Assembly: GCF_009730915.1 (NCBI RefSeq)
Contig: NC_052474.1
Span: 8,281,501 to 8,345,500, forward strand
Reading direction: 5' to 3'
DNA length: 64,000 nt
Origin: Dioscorea cayenensis subsp. rotundata
Lineage: Eukaryota; Streptophyta; Magnoliopsida; Dioscoreales; Dioscoreaceae
The notes beneath the pieces were generated by a model. That model ran no database searches and was not told where the DNA came from. It saw only the letters and a list, made by a program, of their open reading frames with translations. A program made the translations under genes and the position numbers. Below are positions 34,836 to 45,359 of this stretch, in pieces. Position 1 is the stretch's first letter; each line of letters opens with the position of its first letter.

Positions 34836-34880
<45 letters not shown>
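34389..34880. other. Intergenic DNA with (ATT)n microsatellite
   Basis: AT-rich with a TTTA repeat near 34706-34731 and an uninterrupted (ATT)n tract at about 34837-34881. No gene is seen. Confidence 0.7.
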
Positions 34881-34891
<11 letters not shown>

Positions 34892-34893
34892 AG
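34881..34893 (+). promoter_or_regulatory. TATA box of the small gene at 34936
   Basis: TATATATATAAAG directly after the ATT microsatellite, about 45 bases before the ATG, consistent with a very short 5' leader. Confidence 0.45.
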
Positions 34894-34935
34894 ACATTTC
34901 AAGAAACACATTGCGAACAAGAGAAAGAAGAAGAT

Positions 34936-35175
34936 ATGAGTGAGAGAAGGAAACGAGAATGGTTTACAAGGGTTGGAAAGGAAGCAAGAGTGTTGTGGAG
35001 AAGAAGGGTGTTCGCATCGGCCTGGCGGAGTGTTCGGCGCCGGGGACGATTTCCGAGCTCTTGGTTGCTCACCGCCTTCGATTGCGTGCTCTACCACTTG
35101 CTCTCCTTCCTCGAAGCCGTCCTTATTGTTTTCCAGCTTTGCTTCTTTTTTTTCCGTTTTGGATTTCATCTCTAA
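34936..35175 (+). CDS. Small basic protein with C-terminal hydrophobic segment (candidate gene)
   Basis: A 79-residue frame with a strongly basic N-terminal half (MSERRKREW; RRRVFASAWRSVRRRGR) and a hydrophobic C-terminal segment (LLSFLEAVLIVFQLCFFFF, about 55-73) ending RFGFHL. The layout of basic head, aromatic-leucine amphipathic tail and a short polar end resembles unnamed small plant proteins that probably associate with membranes. A TATA-like sequence lies upstream. Other frames overlap the same DNA (34940-35272 and 34959-35225 on plus, 34720-35169 on minus), but they show no such organisation. Function is unknown. Confidence 0.5.
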   Translation: MSERRKREWFTRVGKEARVLWRRRVFASAWRSVRRRGRFPSSWLLTAFDCVLYHLLSFLEAVLIVFQLCFFFFRFGFHL

Positions 35176-35307
35176 TGCCCAAATTTCATTATATTCATTT
35201 TTTTTATTTTTTTATTTCAAATTAATTATTGCCTTCATTGTCTTTTTCAATTATTATTATTATTATTTATAAATGCAAATATATTTACTCTTTTGCTTGT
35301 CCTACAT

Positions 35308-35526
35308 GAATAATAGACAGCAATGCTCTTTTTTTATGAATATAAATAATACTAAAGCATGATCTGAAGCCCTGGGATGTACATTATATATACTATTATA
35401 AAAAAATAAGTATAAGAATATCGGGATGAGCGATTGTATGAGCAAGACTGGGAAACAGTAGAGATTTGAACCCATGACCTCCCTCTTACACTTTGATGTC
35501 ATACCATTGGGCTATCCAATGATTGA
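35308..35526 (-). mobile_element. tRNA-derived SINE with 12-bp target duplication
   Basis: On the minus strand the element opens with TAGCCCAATGGTA (A box, about 35505-35517) and GGGTTCAAATCT (B box, about 35464-35475), the Pol III promoter of tRNA-derived SINEs. CTTGTCCTACAT flanks both sides exactly (35296-35307 and 35527-35538), which is a target-site duplication of the size LINE machinery makes. An A-rich stretch is near the 3' end. Length is 219 bp. Confidence 0.8.
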
Positions 35527-36630
35527 CTTGTCCTACATATAAATTTATATGTATTACTATGAAAATAAGGTAATTTGGTTTTTTATTTTTCTCTCAATTT
35601 AAAAACTGAAGGTTTTAAAATTTAAATGTAATTTTTTTTTAAATGTGATAAGCACAATTAATTAATGAAGGATGCGTGCTAAGTCAAATATTAGACATCT
35701 ATCTAGCTTTACGCCCTCACTGAAGACATTGGTCTCAAGCTGTAAGCCTGTCCTCCTACTATCACTTTATGCAAGTGAGGTCGTATCATTGAGTTATTAG
35801 CGCGTTAGTTATGTAATTTGTTCACAAATTCTCAATATATATATGTTTGTGTATGTGTCATTGTAACTTTTATTAGGGTATTTATTCAAATAAAACTTAA
35901 ATTTTTTTTGGATGAATAAATAAAATTATTTTAAAATTAAGATTTTTTAAAACTATTATTAGTATGTAAGCATTTTATTTACTGTTTTTGAGAAATAAGA
36001 AAATTAGTAGTAAAAATAATATTCCTACATTTTTTTGATCCCCCAACACCAAAATAATAATAATAATAATTGTATTAATCTTTGGATGACTTTTAAATTC
36101 ATTTGAGGTGATTGTTTGGTAGTTATTTTCCCACCACTTTCATACATAATATTAAAACTAATAATAATTGAGATCATTCGCATTTTTTTCCCCAGTTCTT
36201 GGAAATAAATTATTGTGTTCATAAGAATGAATGCGCACATCAAAATTATTCTCTGTCTAAATTTGACCGCTTAAATAAACGCCTCAAGACTTTCAAACCC
36301 AAATCATATGATAATATAAATTTGTATTTATTGGGCTACCTAATCCAACCTGTTTGTTTGACAACACCACTAATACACTAGAACACAATCACATTTCATT
36401 TTATAGTTTGACTAGTTCTTACATCCCAAATCTTTGCTGGTTAATTTCATAATCTTAATTATTAATTGCAATTGTTACAAAAGCGTGTATATATATCCGA
36501 ATTCTCTTAATTATTAATAAATAAAAAAGTAATAATATCAAACTATTAAAATGAAACATTGAATTTTATGAACCTCATTTCAGACGGTCACCTGTTAATT
36601 TCAACCTTTATTTTTTTAATTAATGTCAAG
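35527..36630. other. Intergenic AT-rich DNA
   Basis: Apart from a SINE-like stretch at about 35630-35830 I see no feature. There is a short TAA microsatellite near 36054-36070. Confidence 0.6.
35630..35830 (-). mobile_element. Second SINE-like element, weak
   Basis: On the minus strand TAATAACTCAATGATA (about 35786-35801) and AGCTTGAGACC (about 35731-35741) loosely match tRNA A and B boxes, with an A run at the 3' end (T run 35630-35640 on plus). No target duplication was found. Confidence 0.35.
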
Positions 36631-36631
36631 C

Positions 36632-36877
36632 CACCTCAAGATCTTGCACAAATCCGGAATTACCACTTCAACATAAGTGTGTTGTTACCCTACATAAACT
36701 GAGATTCGAACCCACCTTATCGATGAGACACGAACATCCTATACAAGTACAAAACACTTCAAGAGCTTGCACAAGTACGGAATTAGCACTTCAACATAAG
36801 TGTGTCGTTACTCTACATAAACTGAGATCCGAACCTACCTCATCGTATTGACACAAACATCCTACACAAAGAACCCG
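36632..36877 (-). repeat. Diverged tandem duplication, 2 x about 123 bp, with B-box-like motifs
   Basis: Copies at about 36632-36754 and 36755-36877 share long blocks such as CACTTCAACATAAGTGTG and CTACATAAACTGAGAT. On the minus strand each copy contains a B-box-like word (GGGTTCGAATCT, GGTTCGGATCT), so the unit is probably a tRNA-derived SINE with an internal duplication or two tandem SINE heads. Confidence 0.7.
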
Positions 36878-37179
36878 ATCCCAATAGACCAAGTGATCGT
36901 TGCCGTTAATTTTAAGCTTTCATTCAAACATTTGTAAAGTAAATGAGAAATAAATTTGGAAATGCAAAGAACTGAAGAATTCCAAGTTGAAGAGAAAGAT
37001 ATCTGTACAACATATTAAGGAATTGCTGCTCTCAAGAAAAACAGTATAACCAAAATGCCACAAGAAATAAAGTTTTCAGTTCGATATCCCGCCATGGTTT
37101 CAGATTTTAAACTCAGCAGCTGTCGACGAAAATTCTCAGTTTCGTTAGCAAATTCATGATTCTGATCAGCAATTTCTTG

Positions 37180-39547
37180 TTAGCTTTGTGCTTGATTCTT
37201 CTCTGATATTCCTATTTTGTTATCAAGATCAATAGAATTTGAGTTCTCTTTCAAAGACTCGATGTCAATGCTTGCTGTACGGCTCCTTCGGTTTCGTCGA
37301 TCCTTTTATCAAGTGAACATTGGTTTAGTTATAGCTGAAATGAATGAAAAAAAAATTGTAGACAATAGATTCAAGTTTTGAGGCTAGAACCTCTCGAAAC
37401 GGGTCATCGTCGGCTTCAAGCATTCGAACCACCTGTCCCATTCTCGGCCTTTTATCAGAGTCAGGATCAACACATCTCAGTGCAATGAGAAGAACACGTT
37501 TAAGAATTCGGGGAGCTGGTTTAACTTCCAGGCTTGGATCTACTACCTCTTCGGCTCTCCGACTCCCTACCATCATTTTAAGCCACTCGATAAGATTCAC
37601 CTGGGTGGTCAATTACTAAAATGGTTATCAACTAAGCAAAGTTCAGGTTTTTATAAAGTTTATATATACATCAAAAGTCAATTCATACCAAATAGCTCAA
37701 GCAATTCCTTTAATTCAATGAATTAGTGCAAATCATACCTCATTAGAAGGCCGAGAATAATCGACAGGATCCCTTCCTGTCACAGCTTCCAACAAGAGCA
37801 CTCCAAAGCTGTAAACATCGCTCTTCTCATTCAAAAGTCCGGTATTTGCATATTCCGGTGCTACATACCTGAAGCATTGCAACAATGTGTATTGTTATGT
37901 AAGGAAAGAGAAACCATAAGACGATATAAATAAGGTTAAAGGTAGAGAGAGTCATACCCGAATGTTCCCATCACTCTAGTTGTGACATGGCTTTTTCCGG
38001 AACCTAAGAGCTTGGCAAGTCCAAAATCGGAAATCTTAGCATTGAAATCAGCATCAATCAAGATATTGCTTGATTTTATGTCTCGGTGGACGACCTTTGG
38101 CTCTATGGCTTCATGCAAATAAGCAAGTCTGCAGGGCATTGATTTTGGTTACTAATGTGTAATCCATTTGAATGAAGAACAAACATACTTACGCTTTTGC
38201 CGTTCCTAGGATGATTTTGATACGATTGTCCCAACTAAGAACACCGTGCTGCCGCATTGCACCATGGAGCCACTGCTCCAAATTTCCATTGTTCACATAC
38301 TCATAGACAAGCATCCTAGTAATAGAATCAATTTACACAATGAGATGAATTCCAGTTGGTAATTCAGTTTAAGATATAGCAAAGAGCTTTCAACTATTGA
38401 ACAATAATAAACTAAGATCGATGTTCTGCACCTTTCCACCGTATATGGATTAATTAAGTGGTAGACATTGCGAACAGACAAAATTGGGAAAAAAATATAA
38501 TAATAATCATGTCTCACAAAGAAGAAAAGAACATCAAAGAACTTGTTATAAGATACATGTAAAAGTTCGATAATTTGGAAAGTACTCAAATATTAGTATT
38601 TAATACAAATTATTAACAACGATTCAGAGAAGCTGTTCACTTTATTTAATTAAAAGGATACAAACTAAGTAAACTCAGGACAAGTTCTTACCTGTGAATT
38701 CCTTCTATACAATACCCCAAGAGTCGCACCAGATTCTTATGTCGAACATGCCCAATAGCTTCTACTTCCACTCTAAATTCTTTCTCTGCCTGACCCCTGC
38801 AAAATCAAACTCTTTCAAAATTTAACTCGATAACAGTTTTTAAACAGCAGAAGATCAAGCTGACGGCGATAAGACTTACAGATTGTTGAGAAGCTTTTTC
38901 ACTGCCACATCGGTACCATTAATCAAACGACCACGATAAACAACTCCATATCCACCCTCACCGATAACATTCTCCTTTGCAAAACGATTAGTGGCATACT
39001 CGAGATCTCTGAGAGTAAACCAATGTCCCCATCCAAGATGAGAAAACTCAGGTAGGCCAACTAAAGGAGACGCCGAAACAAGTCCATAAGAAGAATAAGC
39101 TTTCTTAGAAGGCCCTAAGCTACTTTCATCGCCTGAATGCGAACTTCCACACCGGTCATTATGGTAAACTGAACTACATTGGCTCAAGGTATCTGCCTCG
39201 CTTGATTTACTCACACCCAAGTGTGCCAAAGCCTTCTCCGACTCCTTATCGCTATAAGTGTGCTGTGAGCTAAGAACAGGCCCCTCGCGATCATGGAAGC
39301 TCTGAGCTAAAGTCCGACCACCAACTCTATCTACGGTAATCACCTTAGAGACATCAGGAATCTGTGATCGAGGGACCTTGTCAAAGCTCCGGCAGTTCCT
39401 TCTCCGGAAGACGATCCAAACAGGTAGGAGTATCAGGATCAAGACTATAACTGTGGTAACACAAATGCCTATTACAACCCACACTCGCATGCCGGCAAAC
39501 GAAGTCTGCTTCATCAAAAAATTATACAGGGAACCTCCAGATCCCAT
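37180..39547 (-). CDS. Receptor-like protein kinase (RLCK-V / At5g18500-like)
   Basis: Seven coding exons on the minus strand: 38880-39547 (ATG at 39547), 38692-38796, 38193-38315, 37958-38128, 37739-37868, 37391-37600 and 37180-37302, giving 509 residues with matching phases. There is one membrane segment (about 20-47), no leucine-rich or lectin ectodomain, a linker, then a complete Ser/Thr kinase: glycine loop [11 protein letters not shown], lysine in VAVKK, catalytic HRDIKSSN (about 312), DFGLAKLL (about 332) and APE in YVAPEYA. It is an RD-type active kinase by sequence. The C-terminal exon adds a basic-serine tail ([11 protein letters not shown]) typical of this family. A 5' UTR intron appears to span about 39555-40089. 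Its role is probably signalling at the plasma membrane; the ligand is unknown. Confidence 0.93.
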
Positions 39548-40089
39548 ATTTCCTGGGATGAAAAGGAAAATAGCTGAATAAACTCTTCAAATCATTCCAT
39601 CAAATGCTGAATGCTCAGATTTGTAATGTTTCATCCCCAATTCAATCAAGATTAAGCAATGTAGATGCAATTCAAAATGCAGAAATTCAGAGTCTAATCA
39701 TGCTGTCATGCTTTCAATTCATAAGATGAAAAATTAGGGCAAAGGAACCACTAGTTGTCCCTATACCTATTTCACTTTACAACCAATTTGTTAAAAGAAA
39801 CAAGACCCACATGTGTCTCATGACACCTTTCTCACAATGACAGTCATGATTCTCACTCAATAATAAAGAGTTGTGCATAATTTGGCATTGCATTGCAACA
39901 ACAGCAGTAAAAATTCATTGTGAAATTTCTTTTCATGGATGAAAAACCAAAACAAGAAAAAAGACATAAGATCCAAAACTAAAGTGATAAAAAAGAAGCA
40001 TTTTTTTCCCCTTCTGAGAAACACTAATACATAAAAAAGCATTGAGATAAAAATCATGAAAAAGAGAAAAAACATCAAAAGACATACCT

Positions 40090-40500
40090 TTTGGTCAGTT
40101 TCCTTCTGATCTTCCTTTCACTCAATGAAGAGAAACAAACATCACCAAAAACACAGAACCAAAACAAAGAAACTCCAACCCTTCACCAATGGATGAACCA
40201 AGAACAACAAGCAAATAACACAATAAAATAAATTAAAAAATACAACTTTCCACCAAAAACAAGCAAGACAAGAGACAATGGAACAAGAACAGAAATATTT
40301 ATTAAAAAAATTGATTTTTCTGAAACTTTGGGTTTCAAGGATCAGAGAAAAGGATGTTGGCCAAGTTCATTCTTTTTCCTTTGCATTGATGGACAAGAAG
40401 CTTGGTTTGCAATGAAGGAAAGCCAAACCCAGAGAGAAAAGAACAGTAAAAGGGAAGGAAGGGAGAAAAGAGGACTTAGAGGAGCAGGATGTGGGCATTT
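40090..40500 (-). other. Likely 5' untranslated exon of the kinase gene
   Basis: On the minus strand CTGACCAAAAG|GTATGTC (donor at 40089) and TTTCATCCCAG|GAAAT (acceptor just before the ATG) fit a 5' UTR intron of about 0.5 kb. The upstream part is rich in CTTTC-type leader sequence. The start of transcription is not determined. Confidence 0.5.
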
Positions 40501-40599
40501 AGTGAAGATTAAAAATGGAAAAAAAATCATTAAAATTGGTATTTAATGTGAAAAAAAAAGAGATTAAAAAAAAAAAGTATAAATGAGGGAGTGTGATGG

Positions 40600-42881
40600 T
40601 GGAGAGGTCAAAGAGGGGCCCACAAGACAAACTCCAAATCTAGCTTAGCTTGCTGTCCATGTGAATTGTCCGTACTACCCTTGCTGTTTTGAGGCATTTG
40701 TCACAGTGGCATGTGACTGTCCTTGACCTTTTTGGGAAATTTACCTGAAGTTTGCTTCATTGCTTTGCAAGGTTTAGTAGTGATGGTAAATAAATAGTCA
40801 TTAAAATTTGATTGGGAATTGAGAACACACGCACTGACTACTATTCACTATTTTTTTAAAATAATAATAATAATTATTATTATTATAAATTAAACTTTGC
40901 TGTTCTTGTACGATATATATACTAATTTTTCAATATTAATTTATTAATATCTTTTTAATTTTAAAAAAATAATATAAGATCTTTTTAGTTATCTAAAAAT
41001 ATTAGTTTAGGAACCATGAGCTAATACAACAATAATTATCCGTGATTGTGAGTTGTGATTCAGAAATCTTGAATTTGAGATTCTCAAATTATAATTCATA
41101 TTATGAGTCTCTTGTAGGAGTTTATATAAAGAGTTTTAGGAGACTTTGTAGAAAAAAAAAATGCTAATTTATAGAATTTCATAATGCATGTATATAATTA
41201 TGAATTTTTATAAATAGTATTAAATTGATGGCTTTAATGGTCGAAGGCATGTAAATAACCATATTACATGCTAATTTAGAAAAAAAAAAAAAAAGGAAAA
41301 AGAATTACATGGCAAAAATTTAAAGATAGGCAAATATTCTAAAATTTAATTGACAAAATTTAATATTTAAGAATTGATAAAAACTGAGTTAAAAGTCATA
41401 AATTAATTTTCATTTTACCTTATGTTTTTTCACTGTTCATTATATTGCAACCTAAATACTTGAAATTGATGAAAAAAAAAAAACATTCTCTCTTATTTAT
41501 TTATTAAGAATATTCATTTTATTGTGGAAGTGAGACAAAATCAAATTTCCCTTATTGCCCTCAACTTCAAGCAAGTCATGTTCCCTCTCCCTTCTTCACA
41601 CATTTTCCTCATTTCTTTATTAGGAATTTAAAACAGTCAATTTTCAGAGGAAATTTGATATTTAATAAAATTATAATATATATATATATATATATCAACT
41701 TTTTTAAAAATTGGTTGCCTCTCAAGTGATCATATTTCCACATAGTTCTAGATAATTATTGAAATTTAAGGGGTTAATATGTAATTTACTAAGACTTTCA
41801 CATGAACTGTGCTTTCTGATAACCTAATAGAATCTTCTTCATTTGCAAATTAACCATTAAAAAACTTAACATTTAGATATAGCCCTTAAAACCCCAATTT
41901 TTATTTGCAATATACCCCCTTTAAAAAGCTTCAAAATACATTCATGGAACCAATGACAAATGTAAAGATTGCTAAAATATGTTATTCTAAAAGCAAAAAG
42001 GGAGTGAAATTATAACAAGCAATGCTCCAAAACTTTTATGATAAAGCTGATAAAAAGGGAATTTGATGGTGAATTAGAGAAGTCCAATTGAAGGCTTTAT
42101 GATGATACTGTTACTTTAAAATAAAATAAAATAAAATAAAATAAATGAGGTTGAAAGGAAGCATCATCATCATCATCATCATCATCATCCATTTTCCAAA
42201 TTCATGGCTGGTGCTCACATGCTTAGCGTTCCCACGTCCATGGCACTAGGCTCATTTCATGGCATGACCTCATAATAACACAGGTCAAGGTCAACCAAAA
42301 GGTTTGCATAATAACCCACTAGTTCATTGATAGTCTTTTGCAGTATGTTTTCCTCATTAATAATTTGTAATTTTAAAAGACCGATAAATAGAAAATGATG
42401 TTCTTTTTATATTTATTAGCTGATGTGAGACTAATTCTGAGTTCATTATATTTTAGTTAAATGAATTTTGATTTATATTATATTTTTAGATATTAAAATA
42501 ATTATTATTAGACTTTAAATCCTTGAATTATACTAAAAATTTATTTTTACCTATATGAATTATTATTGTTTGAATAGAAACCAAGAACTTTTTTTGTATT
42601 TTTATTAAATATAGAAATGAAATATGTTTTCTGTTGAAAGAGTAGAATGACTGTGAGAGGACATAATTCACAAAGTTTTTTTTAATTTAATATGTGTTTT
42701 TTCTTGTCATTCCATCAAACTTTTTGAAAATATCTTATGTATTTTTTATTTTATTTATTTTAATAATCAGTTTTTAACAATTTAATGATTTATTTTGCGT
42801 TAAAGTAATTGTAACTGAATTTACAATGGATTTTATTCAATTTATTATAAGTAAAATATAATTTTCTTTATAAAAAAAACT

Positions 42882-42912
<31 letters not shown>

Positions 42913-43390
42913 AATGGATGAAGGACTTATCTACTTTACATGGATGAACTCGTTGCTGGTTTTGACTTTTCATTATCATTCTTTAAAGAAATAAAAAGCT
43001 TTTAAAAAGGCACGGGACAAAATGTGCCAAATAATAAAATAACTTATTATCAAAAATTATTTTTTATTTTAAGTAAAAAATCACCGATGATGTTTTATAT
43101 TCATCAAGACAAGCCTCAGACTAATACAATAAATAATTCATTCACTCTCATACAAAAAGATCAAATATCTAAATTTCCATCAAATACATATTGAGCAAAG
43201 ATTTACTATATATGATCTTGTATACAAAATACTATATTAGTCTTTGGTATGTGAATAGGTTTACATCACAATCTTCGTATCACTTTGTTTATATAGACTA
43301 GAAATAGAAGAAAAATATTAGAAAAATCAAATAAAAAAATATATATGAGGGCTAAAAATGAAAAATGTACGCTACAAAATTGTCACGTGA
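40600..43390. other. Long AT-rich intergenic DNA
   Basis: I see no gene. Simple repeats include AT tracts (41670-41694, 42888-42913), an AAAAT repeat (about 42118-42144) and (CAT)n (about 42163-42190). Open frames are short and compositionally random. Confidence 0.7.
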
Positions 43391-44880
43391 TTAAATTAAA
43401 ATCAAAATTATGAGTGAGAATATAAAAAAAGAAATAAAAAAAGAAATAGATAAGATAAGAAGGGATTTTTGAAATTTTTTAAAAAAAGTGAAGAAGGAAA
43501 AATCTCTTGGGGGTTGAAGATTTTTGGGGAAGTTGAGGATTTGTGGAAAAAGAAGAGAAAAAAAGGGAAAAAAACAAGAGGAGAGCAGGGAACAGAAGAA
43601 GGAGGAGAGACGAGAAGGAAAAAAAGAGTCCGACAATGGTCCTTCGGCTCTATTAGTTCCTCTCCCACTCTTTTTCTCTCTCCGAATGCTACCACGAGAT
43701 GAGCCAAAGAAAGTCGAGGATAAGATGAAGTACTGACAGTGCAGTGGTGGCGATGTATATGGCTTTTGCCTGGCCACCACCTGGCGGGAATCCAAGAAGC
43801 TTTGTTGCTTTCGGTTCTCTTCTCCGATCCCAGATCTCGATCACCATCCCGAGGCAATGAGAAGATCAACGGCGAGACAACATTCGATCATAAAAAAATC
43901 ATTGACTTCATCAAAAATGTTTCCCTAAACAGAAAGAAAATATCAATTGCTCCACCACGGCAAGCAAGATGATGTTCGAACCCTAGCACAAATCTCGAGG
44001 GCATGCTTGAGAAACTCGTCAGTGCTTATGACTTCAAGAGGTAGATGCTCTTATAGAATTCTATTCAAAAGTATTTATACATATACATGTTCTAGTTGCA
44101 TCCATGACAAAATGCCTAGATTTTTAGTTTTACAAAACAAAAAAATTCTCATAACCCGTGCTTCATCTGCTCATTCATTCCTATGTGAATATTAGTCATG
44201 GTGGGACATGCATCGTGGATTGCTTTGTGAACCATGCATTCCTTGCTTAAATGAGTAATGAGTTATATACCATAGTAGCATGTCTTTATGTATTACTTGC
44301 CAAAGATGCTTTTCAGTAATCAAAACCTCCATCTCATGTCTTGGCCTTTAAATTTGGCTAATATTTCGATGTAATCCGAGATGAATGTTATTCGTTCGAT
44401 ATTTGGATTCTTTGTTAAAAAAAAAAGGAAAAAAAGAGAGAAGAGGCTCTGTTATAAAATTCGGCAAAAATTTTGTAGAAAAATTGGGTTTCATTGCAAA
44501 ATCTATGGAGAAGTAAAAAACGAAGTATTTGAGGACACATATGCAAAATTGTGAAAATGCGCGAAAATATGAAAGCTCGAGGGTTTAACGCAAAAAGCTA
44601 TGAAAAAAATATGAAAAATATGAAAGTTTGGGGGGTTCATTTGCAAAAAAATTCATAAAATGTGAAAAATGAAAAAGTTAGAGGGCCTCAATGCAAAAAC
44701 AAGAAGAGAGAGAAAAGAAAAAAAGGATTTTTTTAGCGAAGATGAGGGTACTTTGGTAATTTTCACAAGACCCCTTAAGCTTTATCGTGATGTCTAATGC
44801 ATGTCGACCGCCTTCTTTTAGAGGGTCTCTTCATCGCTCTTAACAAATCACTGAAGCGGATGGGCTATCGAAGATCCTTT
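43391..44880. other. Unclassified, probably retroelement-derived DNA
   Basis: No recognisable protein. A purine-rich stretch (43440-43630) is followed by GC-richer DNA (43630-44040) that could be a captured exon or a retroelement leader. At 44440-44720, sequence with repeated phrases of the kind ATATGAAAGTTTGGGGG and TTCATTTGCAAAAA recurs every 60-70 bp, as in long plant LTRs. The frames at 43391-43869 are compositionally biased and not convincing. Confidence 0.45.
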
Positions 44881-44889
44881 TTAAAAACT

Positions 44890-45340
44890 CTCTTTGAGCT
44901 CTTGGACCCTGGCTTTGAGACCATCGACTCTTTTTGGAGTGACGACAAATCTCTTTCGAAATCGCTGGACCCTGTTTGAGGCCATTAACTCTCTTAGAAG
45001 TGATAGAAAAATTCCAAAACCCTTAAAACTCTCTCGAGATGATGGACCCTTTACGAGGCCTATCGACTCTCTTTCGAGTGATGAAAAATTCCAAAACCCC
45101 TTAAAACTCTCTTTGAGCACATGGACCCCGCTTGAGGCCATCGACTCTCTTCGAGTGATGAAAAATTCCAAAACCCATAAAACTCTCTTTGAGCTCATGG
45201 ATCTTGTTTGAGGTCATTGACTCTCTTTCGAGTGATAAAAAATTCCAAAACCCATAAAACTCTTTTTTGAGCTCATGGACCTGTTTGAGGCCATCTGACT
45301 CTCTTAAGAGTGATGAAGAAATTTCAAGATCTTCAAAAAC
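44890..45340. repeat. Tandem array, unit about 78 bp, 5-6 copies
   Basis: The phrase GAAAAATTCCAAAACCC recurs at about 45006, 45084, 45161 and 45237, each followed by ACTCTCTTTGAGCTCATGGA-type and CGACTCTCTTTCGAGTGATG-type words. Copies are diverged, the outer ones most. It directly abuts the larger array to the right. Confidence 0.85.
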
Positions 45341-45359
45341 CAAGCATTCTAAAACAGAG

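Noticed and set aside
34720-35169. 149-codon minus-strand frame opposite the small gene
   Set aside because: It contains a poly-Asn run from the ATT microsatellite and resembles nothing; the plus-strand 79-residue frame has better organisation.
43391-43869. Two overlapping minus-strand frames (134 and 153 codons)
   Set aside because: They run through a purine/pyrimidine-biased stretch, are rich in Phe/Ser, and have no recognisable domain.
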